From Petrimonas sp964346415 (lineage in GTDB: Bacteria > Bacteroidota > Bacteroidia > Bacteroidales > Dysgonomonadaceae), in assembly GCA_964346415.1 (NCBI GenBank), contig CAYFUQ010000005.1, positions 4,445-68,444 of the forward strand: a stretch of DNA of 64,000 nt. Direction: 5' to 3'. Shown piece after piece: positions 1 through 8,336 of the stretch. Each line of letters starts with the position of its first letter. The first letter of the stretch is position 1. Made by a program: the position numbers and the translations under genes. Under the pieces are notes generated by a model. It made no database searches. It saw nothing but the letters and a program-made list of their open reading frames with translations, and was not told the origin of the DNA.

Positions 1-358
1 AATAGGCTTCGAATGATGTGCTTGATATGCTTTTTTCGTCAACAGGCAGAAATGCCAGACATGTTGTTATCTTTTCTCCTTCTGCTGTTTCTTCAGCTTT
101 GCTCTGTTTGCTAATTTCTGATACGGAGATTGAGATGTTGTCTGTTGAGTCCTTCTCTTGTATGTTGACGGTTTCGTCCTGCTGTAGTCGTTCGTTTTCC
201 GCTGATTCTATAACAACACATTCTGTAGCCAGAACGGGCACATCGAAGCCGTGCTCATCCTCTACAATTACAACCTGTTTGTTTATAAATCCTTTGACAG
301 TACCGCCTCCCACACTGTTTAGAAAACGTATTTTGTCGCCCGTACGCAATTTTCTCAT
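1..358 (-). CDS. DUF2027/Smr-type protein, N-terminal part (truncated by window edge)
   Basis: The reverse strand reads an open frame from an ATG at 358 to the window edge, about 119 residues. It starts MRKLRTGDKIRFLNSVGGG and continues with VVIVEDEHGFDVPVL and ECVVIE. This pattern is the N-terminus of the Bacteroidota DUF2027 proteins, which usually end in a Smr (MutS2-like) domain; that end lies outside the window. After about residue 60 the visible part becomes acidic and Gln/Ser/Glu rich, as expected of a linker. Function is unknown. It is divergent from the queA-type gene, with about 198 bases between the two starts. A plus-strand frame over the same stretch (18-368) is its shadow. Confidence 0.8.
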   Translation of the reverse strand, partial: MRKLRTGDKIRFLNSVGGGTVKGFINKQVVIVEDEHGFDVPVLATECVVIESAENERLQQDETVNIQEKDSTDNISISVSEISKQSKAEETAEGEKITTCLAFLPVDEKSISSTSFEAY

Positions 359-477
359 ATCTGTTTAATATTTCCGTTTGTTAGTTTTATTAATTGCAAA
401 GTTGATGATTTTTGTTGGATTTGTTGTTGTAATGAGTGATAAATTACAAACTTTAATCTTAAAAAGAGTGTGATTAG

Positions 478-510
478 TTGGACTGATTAGAGATTTCTTC
501 ATTAATTTTG
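478..510 (+). promoter_or_regulatory. Candidate Bacteroides-type promoter of the queA-like gene
   Basis: TAATTTTG at 503-510 matches the Bacteroides -7 element TAnnTTTG exactly. A TTG at 478-480 could be the -33 element, with a spacer of 22 bases, slightly longer than usual. The start codon at 557 is 46 bases downstream. The assignment rests on the motif alone. Confidence 0.45.
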
Positions 511-556
511 CCGCGCATTTATTAGATGTTTCAATTCAATACAGGTATATTATATA

Positions 557-1783
557 ATGGATAAAGATAGTGCCAGGGGAATAAAAATCTCAGATTACAA
601 CTACGTTCTGCCGGATGAGAAAATAGCAAAATATCCGCTTGACAAACGCAGTGAGTCAAAATTGCTGCATTATAAAGATGGTGAGATTTCGTCATTTCGG
701 TTTTATGAGATAGACAGATTGATTCCTGAAAATAGTTTGGTCATTTTTAATAACACCAAGGTGATTCATGCACGTCTTTTCTTTAGAAAACCAACAGGTG
801 CGGTAATTGAGGTGTTTTGTCTTACTCCTCATTTGCCGAGAGAATATCAGCAAAACTTTGAGCAGCGAGAGCGATGTGTGTGGAGTTGTATGGTGGGTAA
901 TGCCAAAAGATGGAGGGAGGATTCGCTTGATATGGAGTTTGATATTGACGGTGCGCCGGTTGTGCTAACTGCCCGAAAAGTAGAAAACTTGGGTGGTGAG
1001 TGGTTGGTTGAGTTTTCGTGGGATAATCATGATTATACTTTTTCGGAACTTCTTGAGGTGATTGGTAAGCTGCCAATTCCTCCTTATCTTAACAGAGAGT
1101 CTGAGGAAAAGGATGATGAAACCTATCAAACTGTATATTCTGTGATTGAGGGTTCGGTGGCTGCACCTACTGCGGGCCTTCATTTTACGCCTGATACATT
1201 TGAGGCTTTGGAGAACAAAAATGTTAATACTGCTTATGTCACTCTGCATGTGGGTGCCGGTACTTTTCGCCCGGTGAAGTCTGAAAGCATGGCGGGGCAT
1301 GATATGCATACGGAGTTTATAGCTCTGTCGCGCGATACTATTCAACAGATATATAGTAATAATAGTCCGCTGATAGTGGTGGGAACAACTTCGCTCAGAA
1401 CGGTGGAGAGTTTGTATTATATAGGTGTGAAGATAATAAATAATCCTGACGTTGATGTCGAGGATCTGGGTGTGAGTCAATGGGAGCCTTATGAGGTTGA
1501 TTGTGAGATAGAACCAAGGGAGTCGCTGAAGGCTGTTTTGGACTATATGGACAGGCGGGGAATGTCTCAGCTTGTTGCTGAAACCAAGGTGATAATTGTG
1601 CCGGGATATAAGTTTCATTTTCCACAGGCAATTATCACAAATTTTCATCAGCCTGAAAGCACTTTGCTACTTTTGATTGCTGCTTTTGCAGGGTCTGACT
1701 GGAGCAGAATTTACGACTACGCCCTAAGTGAAGATTACAGATTTTTGAGCTACGGAGACAGCTCGATGATTTGGATGAGATAG
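557..1783 (+). CDS. queA: S-adenosylmethionine:tRNA ribosyltransferase-isomerase (QueA family)
   Basis: This 408-residue protein matches QueA, which moves the ribosyl group of S-adenosylmethionine onto 7-aminomethyl-7-deazaguanine in tRNA to form epoxyqueuosine. Family signatures are visible: LPDEKIAKYPL near the N-terminus, VIFNNTKVIHARL, SVAAPTAGLHFT, VTLHVGAGTFRPV, and a C-terminal NFHQPESTLLLLIAAFAG followed by FLSYGDSSMIW. Bacterial QueA is usually about 340-360 residues. The extra length lies mainly around residues 90-180, where Bacteroidota homologues are also longer. The gene stands alone, and rpsL starts 237 bases downstream. Bacteroidales can carry more than one QueA-like protein, so the exact substrate is slightly uncertain. 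Confidence 0.9.
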   Translation: MDKDSARGIKISDYNYVLPDEKIAKYPLDKRSESKLLHYKDGEISSFRFYEIDRLIPENSLVIFNNTKVIHARLFFRKPTGAVIEVFCLTPHLPREYQQNFEQRERCVWSCMVGNAKRWREDSLDMEFDIDGAPVVLTARKVENLGGEWLVEFSWDNHDYTFSELLEVIGKLPIPPYLNRESEEKDDETYQTVYSVIEGSVAAPTAGLHFTPDTFEALENKNVNTAYVTLHVGAGTFRPVKSESMAGHDMHTEFIALSRDTIQQIYSNNSPLIVVGTTSLRTVESLYYIGVKIINNPDVDVEDLGVSQWEPYEVDCEIEPRESLKAVLDYMDRRGMSQLVAETKVIIVPGYKFHFPQAIITNFHQPESTLLLLIAAFAGSDWSRIYDYALSEDYRFLSYGDSSMIWMR

Positions 1784-1858
1784 AAGTTAACTTATTCACT
1801 TCCAATTAACACAATTTTTGCTGAAGCTTAATTTGTTTCGAAAAAAGAGTGGTATTTC

Positions 1859-1889
1859 TTGCATATGTAGTTGATTCTTTGTAATTTTG
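1859..1889 (+). promoter_or_regulatory. Candidate promoter of the ribosomal super-operon
   Basis: TAATTTTG at 1882-1889 fits the TAnnTTTG -7 element, and a TTG at 1859-1861 lies 20 bases upstream as a -33 element. The 237-base gap before rpsL is the natural place for the main promoter. It would leave a 5' leader of roughly 125 bases. I found no strong hairpin in that leader. Confidence 0.55.
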
Positions 1890-2020
1890 TGCCGTTTTTA
1901 ACTCCAAATATGGGGTCTTTTGAAGCAAGTAGACTGATTGTGAGAGATTTATGATTGTGTCTATAGCGTGGTAAGAAGTATAAAAATTCAATTAAATAAA
2001 AGTTTAAAAGAAAGTAGAAA

Positions 2021-2401
2021 ATGCCTACAATTCAACAATTAGTAAGAAATGGCCGCACGGTAATTAAGGAGAAGAGTAAATCTCGTGCTCTCGATTCATG
2101 TCCTCAGAGACGTGGCGTTTGCGTTAGAGTTTACACTACAACTCCTAAAAAACCAAACTCTGCTATGAGGAAAGTGGCTCGTGTGCGTTTAACAAACGGA
2201 AAAGAAGTGAATGCTTATATTCCGGGAGAAGGACACAACCTGCAGGAGCACTCTATAGTGTTGGTGCGTGGTGGTCGTGTTAAAGACCTTCCGGGTGTAC
2301 GTTATCACGTTGTTCGTGGTGCTTTGGATACGGCTGGTGTTGCAAATCGCTCACAAAGACGTTCTAAGTACGGTGCTAAACGTCCTAAAGCTAAGAAGTA
2401 A
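2021..2401 (+). CDS. rpsL: 30S ribosomal protein S12
   Basis: S12 sits at the decoding centre of the small subunit and is the first gene of the super-operon. The 126-residue protein starts MPTIQQLVRNGR and contains TTPKKPNSAMRKVARV and GGRVKDLPGVRYH, the two loops that contact the decoding site. Both loops keep their conserved lysines (43-44 in the first), the residues usually altered in streptomycin-resistant mutants, so the sequence is of the sensitive type. The basic C-terminal tail is normal for the family. A gap of 162 bases follows before rpsG. Confidence 0.99.
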   Translation: MPTIQQLVRNGRTVIKEKSKSRALDSCPQRRGVCVRVYTTTPKKPNSAMRKVARVRLTNGKEVNAYIPGEGHNLQEHSIVLVRGGRVKDLPGVRYHVVRGALDTAGVANRSQRRSKYGAKRPKAKK

Positions 2402-2496
2402 ATCACTTCTGAGAATTGCCCTTGAGCAATAAAAGAATTATTAATTTAAAAATCGCTGTTGAAATTTTTGGGAAGAGCTGATATATGGGTTGAGTA

Positions 2497-2516
2497 AATG
2501 ATTCGGTGGAATCGTT
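2497..2516 (+). promoter_or_regulatory. Hairpin in the rpsL-rpsG intercistronic region
   Basis: AATGATTC (2497-2504) pairs with GAATCGTT (2509-2516) around a GGTG loop, giving 8 pairs including one G-U. A weaker 5-pair hairpin, ATTGC/GCAAT, lies near 2414-2429. In E. coli the rpsL-rpsG gap is where S7 represses its own operon. The position is the same here, but a regulatory role is an inference. Confidence 0.4.
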
Positions 2517-2563
2517 GAAGACAAATAACTGGCAACCAAACACAACACAAATTATTAAAAACA

Positions 2564-3040
2564 ATGAGAAAAGCAAAACCTAAAAAAAGACAGGTTTTAC
2601 CCGATCCTGTTTATGGTGATGTAAGGGTTACAAAATTCGTTAACCACCTTATGTATGACGGAAAGAAAAGCTTGTCATATGACATTTTCTATTCTGCATT
2701 AGAGTTAGTAAAAGCTAAACTGGCAGACGACGAGAAGTCGGCTTTGGAAATCTGGAAGGCCGCACTAGATAATATTACTCCTCAGGTTGAAGTGAAGTCA
2801 CGCCGTGTAGGCGGAGCTACATTTCAAGTTCCTACTGAAATTCGCCCCGAAAGAAAAGAATCAGTTTCAATGAAAAACCTTATTCTTTATGCAAGAAGAA
2901 GAGGTGGAAGAAGCATGTCAGATAAACTGGCGGCTGAAATAGTTGATGCTTACAATGGTCAGGGAGGCGCATTTAAACGTAAAGAAGATATGCATAGAAT
3001 GGCAGAAGCTAACAGAGCATTTGCACATTTTAGGTTTTAA
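2564..3040 (+). CDS. rpsG: 30S ribosomal protein S7
   Basis: S7 nucleates assembly of the 3' domain of 16S rRNA (the head of the small subunit). The 158-residue protein starts MRKAKPKKRQVLPDPVYGD and carries VKFVNHLM-like, VEVKSRRVGGATFQVP and RPERKESVSMKNLI segments typical of S7. It ends HRMAEANRAFAHFRF, the usual C-terminus. Length is normal. It is followed by fusA after 21 bases and preceded by a 162-base gap with hairpins that may be its own control site. Confidence 0.99.
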   Translation: MRKAKPKKRQVLPDPVYGDVRVTKFVNHLMYDGKKSLSYDIFYSALELVKAKLADDEKSALEIWKAALDNITPQVEVKSRRVGGATFQVPTEIRPERKESVSMKNLILYARRRGGRSMSDKLAAEIVDAYNGQGGAFKRKEDMHRMAEANRAFAHFRF

Positions 3041-3061
3041 TATATCACAGCAATAAAAGAA

Positions 3062-5191
3062 ATGGCAAAGACAAATAAAGATTTATTAAAGTTTACTAGA
3101 AACATTGGTATTATGGCGCATATCGACGCCGGGAAAACCACCACATCAGAGCGTATTCTGTTTTATACAGGATTGACTCACAAGATTGGTGAAACCCACG
3201 ACGGTACTGCAACCATGGACTGGATGGAGCAGGAGCAGGAAAGAGGTATTACTATCTCATCGGCTGCAACTACTGCCAACTGGAAATATAACGACAATAT
3301 TTATAAATTAAACTTGATTGACACTCCCGGACACGTTGACTTTACTGTAGAGGTAGAGCGTTCGTTGCGTATTCTGGATGGTGCCGTGGCTACGTTTTGT
3401 GCTGTGGGTGGTGTAGAACCACAATCTGAAACCGTATGGCGTCAGGCAGATAAGTATAAGGTGCCTCGTATCGGTTATGTTAATAAGATGGACCGCTCAG
3501 GTGCCAACTTCTATCAGGTTGTCACCCAATTGAAGGAAGTGCTTGGTGCAAACGCTGTACCTATTCAGATTCCAATCGGAGCTGAAGAGAACTTTGTTGG
3601 TGTTGTCGATCTGATTACAATGAAAGCCTACTATTGGCATGATGAAACTATGGGTGCGGACTATCACACTGAGGATATTCCTGCAGAATTAGTTGACGAA
3701 GCTAATGAGTGGCGTGAGAAAATGCTTGAGTCAATCGCTGAGGTTGATGACAAGCTGATGGAGAAATTCTTTGACGATCCTTCAACTATCACTGAAGATG
3801 AGATTCGTGCTGCTATCCGCAAAGGAACAATCAGCATGGAGATGAATCCGGTTGTGTGTGGTTCGTCATTTAAAAATAAAGGTGTGCAGCCATTGTTGAA
3901 TGACGTTTGTGCATACCTGCCAAGCCCGCTTGATTCGGATGCTATCGAAGGTACTAATCCTGATAATCCGGAAGAGGTGGTTAGAAGAAACCCGGATCCG
4001 GAAGAGCCGATGAGTGCTCTTGCATTTAAAATCGCAACTGACCCTTACGTGGGAAGACTTTGTTTCTTCCGTGTGTATTCAGGAGAGATTGAAGCAGGAT
4101 CGTATATCTTCAATCCACGTTCAGGAAAGAGAGAGAGAATTTCTCGCCTGTTCCAGATGCACTCTAACAAGCAAAACCCAAAAGACTTTATCGGAACCGG
4201 TGATATCGGTGCCGGTGTGGGATTTAAAGATATCAGAACCGGTGATACACTGTGTGATGAGAAACATCAGATCGTTCTTGAGTCAATGGACTTCCCTGCT
4301 CCGGTTATCGGAATTGCGGTTGAGCCAAAAACTCAGAAAGACCTTGATAAATTGTCAAATGGTCTTGCTAAACTAGCAGAGGAGGATCCAACCTTTACTG
4401 TGAAAATGGACGAAGAAACAGGACAGACTGTTATTTCAGGTATGGGTGAACTTCACCTTGAGGTTATTATCGACCGTCTGAGACGTGAGTTTAAGGTTGA
4501 ATGTAACCAGGGACGTCCTCAGGTGTCTTACAAGGAGGCAATCACTAAACCGGTTGAACTGCGTGAAGTTTACAAAAAACAATCTGGTGGTCGTGGTAAG
4601 TTTGCTGATATCATCGTGCGTGTTGAACCTGCTGACAAAGACTTCGAAGGTGAATTGCAATTTATTGACGAGGTTAAGGGTGGTAACATTCCAAGAGAAT
4701 ATATCCCATCTGTACAGAAAGGTTTCCAGCGTGCAATGCAAAATGGTGTGTTGGCAGGATATGCTCTGGATCAGTTGAAGGTTACTTTGATTGATGGTTC
4801 GTATCACGCTGTTGACTCTGACCAGCTATCATTTGAGATTTGTGCTATGCAGGCTTTCAAGACTGCTTGTGAGCAGGCAGGTCCGGTTCTTATGGAGCCA
4901 ATAATGAAAGTTGAGGTTGTAACCCCTGAAGAAAGCATGGGTGATGTTATCTCTGACTTAAACAAACGTCGTGGAGTTATAGAAGGTATGGAGTCTAATC
5001 AGTCGGGAGCAAGAATAGTTAAGGCTATGACTCCGCTGGCAGAAATGTTTGGTTATGTAACCTCGCTGCGTACCATTACTTCGGGTAGAGCTACATCTAC
5101 TATGGCGTTCGATCACTTTGAAGTGGTTTCTTCTTCAATTGCTAAGGCTGTTCTGGAAGAGGTACAGGGTCGTGTTGATTTGATAAAATAA
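3062..5191 (+). CDS. fusA: Elongation factor G
   Basis: EF-G is the cytosolic GTPase that drives ribosomal translocation and, with RRF, ribosome recycling. The 709-residue protein has the P-loop AHIDAGKTT (residues 19-27), RGITISSAA in switch I, DTPGHVDF and NKMDRSGA for guanine recognition, followed by EF-G domains II to V with the expected GMGELHLEV motif. It lies between rpsG and rpsJ. No tuf gene follows, so EF-Tu must be encoded elsewhere. Many Bacteroidota carry a second EF-G-like gene; this one, in the str position, is the canonical copy. Confidence 0.98.
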   Translation: MAKTNKDLLKFTRNIGIMAHIDAGKTTTSERILFYTGLTHKIGETHDGTATMDWMEQEQERGITISSAATTANWKYNDNIYKLNLIDTPGHVDFTVEVERSLRILDGAVATFCAVGGVEPQSETVWRQADKYKVPRIGYVNKMDRSGANFYQVVTQLKEVLGANAVPIQIPIGAEENFVGVVDLITMKAYYWHDETMGADYHTEDIPAELVDEANEWREKMLESIAEVDDKLMEKFFDDPSTITEDEIRAAIRKGTISMEMNPVVCGSSFKNKGVQPLLNDVCAYLPSPLDSDAIEGTNPDNPEEVVRRNPDPEEPMSALAFKIATDPYVGRLCFFRVYSGEIEAGSYIFNPRSGKRERISRLFQMHSNKQNPKDFIGTGDIGAGVGFKDIRTGDTLCDEKHQIVLESMDFPAPVIGIAVEPKTQKDLDKLSNGLAKLAEEDPTFTVKMDEETGQTVISGMGELHLEVIIDRLRREFKVECNQGRPQVSYKEAITKPVELREVYKKQSGGRGKFADIIVRVEPADKDFEGELQFIDEVKGGNIPREYIPSVQKGFQRAMQNGVLAGYALDQLKVTLIDGSYHAVDSDQLSFEICAMQAFKTACEQAGPVLMEPIMKVEVVTPEESMGDVISDLNKRRGVIEGMESNQSGARIVKAMTPLAEMFGYVTSLRTITSGRATSTMAFDHFEVVSSSIAKAVLEEVQGRVDLIK

Positions 5192-5210
5192 TTTATATTT
5201 ACAGAATAAA

Positions 5211-5516
5211 ATGAGCCAAAAAATCAGAATTAAACTGAAATCTTACGATTACAACCTGGTTGATAAATCAGCTGAGAAAATCGTAAAAACCGTAAAAGCT
5301 ACAGGTGCAGTTGTAAGCGGACCAATTCCTCTGCCAACTCACAAACGTATCTTCACTGTAAACCGCTCAACTTTCGTGAACAAAAAATCACGTGAGCAAT
5401 TCGAACTTTCGTCTTTTAAGCGTTTGATCGATATTTACAGTTCAACAGCAAAAACTGTTGATGCTTTGATGAAACTTGAGCTTCCAAGCGGTGTTGAAGT
5501 AGAAATCAAAGTGTAA
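5211..5516 (+). CDS. rpsJ: 30S ribosomal protein S10
   Basis: S10 belongs to the head of the small subunit and, as NusE, also takes part in transcription antitermination. The 101-residue protein begins MSQKIRIKLKSYDYNLVDKSAEKIV and includes GPIPLPTHKRIFTVNRSTFVNKKSREQFE, the family's core. Length is normal. It starts 19 bases after fusA and is separated from rplC by 111 bases that contain a strong hairpin. Confidence 0.99.
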   Translation: MSQKIRIKLKSYDYNLVDKSAEKIVKTVKATGAVVSGPIPLPTHKRIFTVNRSTFVNKKSREQFELSSFKRLIDIYSSTAKTVDALMKLELPSGVEVEIKV

Positions 5517-5575
5517 GTTTCCGACTTTTTAAATCGGATTCTTAAGCATTAGATAAAATAAATATTATTCATTAG

Positions 5576-5607
5576 TCTCTTGGATCCCCTCTTGGGGATT
5601 TAAGAGA
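5576..5607 (+). promoter_or_regulatory. Strong hairpin in the rplC leader
   Basis: TCTCTTGGATCCCC (5576-5589) pairs with GGGGATTTAAGAGA (5594-5607) around a TCTT loop. That is 14 pairs including two G-U. No U-run follows directly, so it is not a typical terminator. It ends 20 bases before the rplC start. A weaker TCCGA/TCGGA inverted repeat lies upstream at about 5520-5537. Autoregulation by a protein of this operon, such as L4 in E. coli, is possible but unproven. Confidence 0.5.
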
Positions 5608-5627
5608 ATATTTAAACAAAAAGAGAA

Positions 5628-6242
5628 ATGCCAGGATTAATTGGAAAAAAAATTGGAATGACATCCGTTTTCAGTGCCGAGGGAAAAAATATTCCATGCA
5701 CTGTTATCGAAGTAGGTCCTTGCGTTGTTACTCAGGTTAAAACCGTTGAAACTGACGGTTATGATGCTGTTCAGGTTGGATTTGTTGAGAAAAAAGACAA
5801 GCATACCAATAAAGCTGAAAAAGGTCATTTTGAAAAAGCAGGAGTAGCACCAAAGAGACACTTGGCCGAGTTCAAGGAATTTGAAAATGAGTACAAAGCC
5901 GGTGAGGAAATTACCGTAGAGCTCTTTAATGATGCTGTATGGGTAGACGTTACCGGAATTTCAAAAGGTAAAGGATTTCAGGGTGTTGTGAAACGCCACG
6001 GATTTGCCGGTACATCAAGAACACACGGTCAGAAGCACGTGCTTCGCTCTCCGGGTGGTATAAGTGCTGCATCTTATCCTGCTAAAGTCTTTAAAGGAAA
6101 GAAAATGGCAGGACAAATGGGTAACAAACAAATTACTGTACAGAATTTGGAAGTTGTAAAGATTATCCCAGAGCATAACCTGTTATTGGTTAAGGGCTCT
6201 ATTCCGGGAAGTAAAGGTTCAATTGTAACAATAGAAAAATAA
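5628..6242 (+). CDS. rplC: 50S ribosomal protein L3
   Basis: L3 is an early assembly protein of the large subunit with a loop reaching the peptidyl-transferase centre. The 204-residue protein starts MPGLIGKKIGMTSVFS and has the signature KGKGFQGVVKRHGFAG...THG and KKMAGQMGNKQITVQNL. Length is within the normal range. Its leader contains the hairpin at 5576-5607. It abuts rplD, with only one base between the stop and the next ATG. Confidence 0.98.
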   Translation: MPGLIGKKIGMTSVFSAEGKNIPCTVIEVGPCVVTQVKTVETDGYDAVQVGFVEKKDKHTNKAEKGHFEKAGVAPKRHLAEFKEFENEYKAGEEITVELFNDAVWVDVTGISKGKGFQGVVKRHGFAGTSRTHGQKHVLRSPGGISAASYPAKVFKGKKMAGQMGNKQITVQNLEVVKIIPEHNLLLVKGSIPGSKGSIVTIEK

Positions 6243-6243
6243 A

Positions 6244-6873
6244 ATGGAATTAAATATTTACAATATAAACGGAGAGGTAACAGATAAAAAGATAACACTC
6301 AACGACTCCATTTTCGGAATTGAGCCTAACGAACATGTTATCTGGTTAGATGTTAAGCAATACCTTGCTAATCAGCGTCAGGGTACGCATAAAACAAAGG
6401 AGAGAGGCGAAGTTAAAGGTAGTACCCGCAAACTGTTTCGCCAGAAAGGTACAGGTGGTGCACGTAGAGGAGATATCAAATCACCGGTAATGGTTGGTGG
6501 TGGTGTTATCTTTGGCCCCAAACCACGTGATTACAGTTTCAAACTGAATAAAAAGGTTAAGGCATTAGCACGTCGTTCGGCTCTTTCGCTAAAGGCAAAG
6601 AACAATCAAATTACGATTGTTGAAGATTTTAGCTTTGACCAGCCTAAAACCAAGAGTTTTGTAGAGTTGACAAAAAACCTGCAACTTGCTGATAAAAAGC
6701 TACTTTTAGTTTTGCCAAGTCAAAATAAAAACGTATATTTGTCGGCTCGAAATTTGGAAAGAGTTGAAATTATAACTGCTTCAGATATAAATACTTACAA
6801 GGTGATGAACGGTGGGAATATTGTACTCACTGAGTCATCTGTTGCAGTAATTGATAACTTACTTAAAGCATAA
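6244..6873 (+). CDS. rplD: 50S ribosomal protein L4
   Basis: L4 lines the nascent-peptide exit tunnel and in E. coli also represses the S10 operon. This 209-residue protein has the tunnel-loop sequence KGSTRKLFRQKGTGGARRGDIKSP and then GGGVIFGPKPRDY, characteristic of L4. The C-terminal half (KALARRSALSLKAKNN onwards) is standard. It is packed tightly between rplC and rplW (11 bases). Confidence 0.98.
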   Translation: MELNIYNINGEVTDKKITLNDSIFGIEPNEHVIWLDVKQYLANQRQGTHKTKERGEVKGSTRKLFRQKGTGGARRGDIKSPVMVGGGVIFGPKPRDYSFKLNKKVKALARRSALSLKAKNNQITIVEDFSFDQPKTKSFVELTKNLQLADKKLLLVLPSQNKNVYLSARNLERVEIITASDINTYKVMNGGNIVLTESSVAVIDNLLKA

Positions 6874-6884
6874 GGAGAATAGCA

Positions 6885-7178
6885 ATGGGAGTAATTATAA
6901 AACCAATTTTTACAGAAAAGCAAACCGACATTACCGATAAATTCGAGAATCGTTACGGTTTCATCGTTGCGCCTCATGCAAATAAAGTAGAAATCAAAAA
7001 CGAAATTGAGGCACTTTACAACGTTAATGTTGAACGTGTGAATACAATAAAATATGATGGTAAATTGAAAAGTCGTTACACCAAGTCAGGTGTTGTGTCA
7101 GGACGTACGCCATCATTTAAGAAAGCAATAGTAACCTTGAAAGAAGGTGAAACAATTGATTTATTTAGCAATATATAA
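6885..7178 (+). CDS. rplW: 50S ribosomal protein L23
   Basis: L23 sits at the tunnel exit and is the docking site for trigger factor and SRP. The 97-residue protein begins MGVIIKPIFTEKQTD and contains ENRYGFIVAPHANKVEIKNEIEALYNV, the conserved core. An AAGGAGAA sequence a few bases upstream makes a clear ribosome-binding site for the ATG. It lies between rplD and rplB. Confidence 0.98.
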   Translation: MGVIIKPIFTEKQTDITDKFENRYGFIVAPHANKVEIKNEIEALYNVNVERVNTIKYDGKLKSRYTKSGVVSGRTPSFKKAIVTLKEGETIDLFSNI

Positions 7179-7184
7179 TTAAAA

Positions 7185-8012
7185 ATGGCTATACGTAAAC
7201 TTAAGCCCACTTCACCGGGGCAAAGACACAGGATTATCGGTACTTTTGAAAATATCACTGCAAAAGCACCGGAAAAATCACTTGTAGTTGGTAAGTCAAC
7301 CACAGGAGGTAGAAACCACCGTGGTAAAATGACTGTCAGAAATGTAGGTGGCGGACATAAAAGACGTTTTAGATTTATCGATTTCAAGAGAACTAAAGAT
7401 GGTGTTCCAGCAGTTGTAAAGAGTATAGAATATGATCCAAACCGCTCAGCTAATATCGCTCTGCTTTATTATGCTGATGGTGAGAAAACTTATATTCTGG
7501 CTCCTAATGGACTGAAAGTTGGAACCACAGTGATGTCGGGAGCTGATGCTGCTCCCGAAGTTGGAAATGCACTGCCGTTGGCAATGATTCCACTAGGAAC
7601 AATTATTCATAACATTGAATTGCGTCCCGGACAAGGTGCCAAGATGGTACGTTCGGCAGGAACATTCGCTCAATTGGTTTCTCGTGAGGAGAAATATGCA
7701 ATTGTGAAAATGCCATCGGGCGAAGTGAGAAAAATCCTCGCCACATGCAAAGCAACTATAGGAAGTGTTGGTAACTCAGAGCACTCTTTGTTACAATCAG
7801 GTAAGGCCGGTCGTTCAAGATGGCTTGGACGTCGTCCTCATGTTAGAGGTGTTGTTAAAAACCCTGTTGATCACCCAATGGGTGGTGGGGAAGGTAAAGC
7901 ATCCGGAGGTCATCCAAGATCACCACAGGGGTTATACTCTAAAGGTCTTAAGACCAGAGCACCGAAAAAACATTCTTCTAAGTACATTGTAGAAAGAAGA
8001 AAGAAAAAGTAA
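7185..8012 (+). CDS. rplB: 50S ribosomal protein L2
   Basis: L2 is needed for subunit association and peptidyl transfer. The 275-residue length is normal. Visible family segments are GRNHRGKMTVRNVGGGHKRRFRFIDF, LRPGQGAKMVRSAGTFAQL, and the C-terminal RPHVRGVVKNPVDHPMGGGEG, which contains the conserved histidine region essential for peptidyl transferase. The gene follows rplW by six bases and precedes rpsS by 20. Confidence 0.99.
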   Translation: MAIRKLKPTSPGQRHRIIGTFENITAKAPEKSLVVGKSTTGGRNHRGKMTVRNVGGGHKRRFRFIDFKRTKDGVPAVVKSIEYDPNRSANIALLYYADGEKTYILAPNGLKVGTTVMSGADAAPEVGNALPLAMIPLGTIIHNIELRPGQGAKMVRSAGTFAQLVSREEKYAIVKMPSGEVRKILATCKATIGSVGNSEHSLLQSGKAGRSRWLGRRPHVRGVVKNPVDHPMGGGEGKASGGHPRSPQGLYSKGLKTRAPKKHSSKYIVERRKKK

Positions 8013-8032
8013 TCTGATTAACAATTAAAACT

Positions 8033-8302
8033 ATGAGTAGGTCATTAAAAAAAGGTCCATATATCAACTTGAAATTAGAGCGAAAAGTGCTTGCCATGAA
8101 TGAAGGTGGTAAGAAAACTGTAATCAAAACGTGGGCACGCGGCTCTATGATTTCCCCTGATTTTGTTGGTCACACAATAGCTGTGCATAACGGTAATAAG
8201 TTTATACCTGTTTATATCACTGAGAATATGGTAGGTCACAAGTTGGGCGAGTTTGCTCTGACACGTACTTTCCGTAGTCACGCAGGTGGTAAAAAGAGAT
8301 AA
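8033..8302 (+). CDS. rpsS: 30S ribosomal protein S19
   Basis: S19 is in the head of the small subunit near the A-site finger. The 89-residue protein starts MSRSLKKGPYINLKLERKV and has the signature KTWARGSMISPDFVGHTIAVHNG and VGHKLGEFALTRTFRSHAG. The length matches the family. It follows rplB in the standard S10-operon order. Confidence 0.99.
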   Translation: MSRSLKKGPYINLKLERKVLAMNEGGKKTVIKTWARGSMISPDFVGHTIAVHNGNKFIPVYITENMVGHKLGEFALTRTFRSHAGGKKR

Positions 8303-8336
8303 ACAGCGGGGTAAATAAATTATAAAAAGCAAAGAA

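Noticed and set aside
965..1648. A 227-residue minus-strand frame opposite the queA-type gene
   Set aside because: It lies entirely within a strongly conserved gene on the other strand, has no family motifs, and is a shadow of biased codon use.
1806..1991. Minus-strand 61-residue frame between queA and rpsL
   Set aside because: It overlaps the likely rpsL promoter, shows no known motif, and has no good ribosome-binding site.
4014..4807. Overlapping frames of 97-123 residues on both strands within fusA
   Set aside because: EF-G is intact and explains the coding potential. These frames have no motif and no sensible start context.
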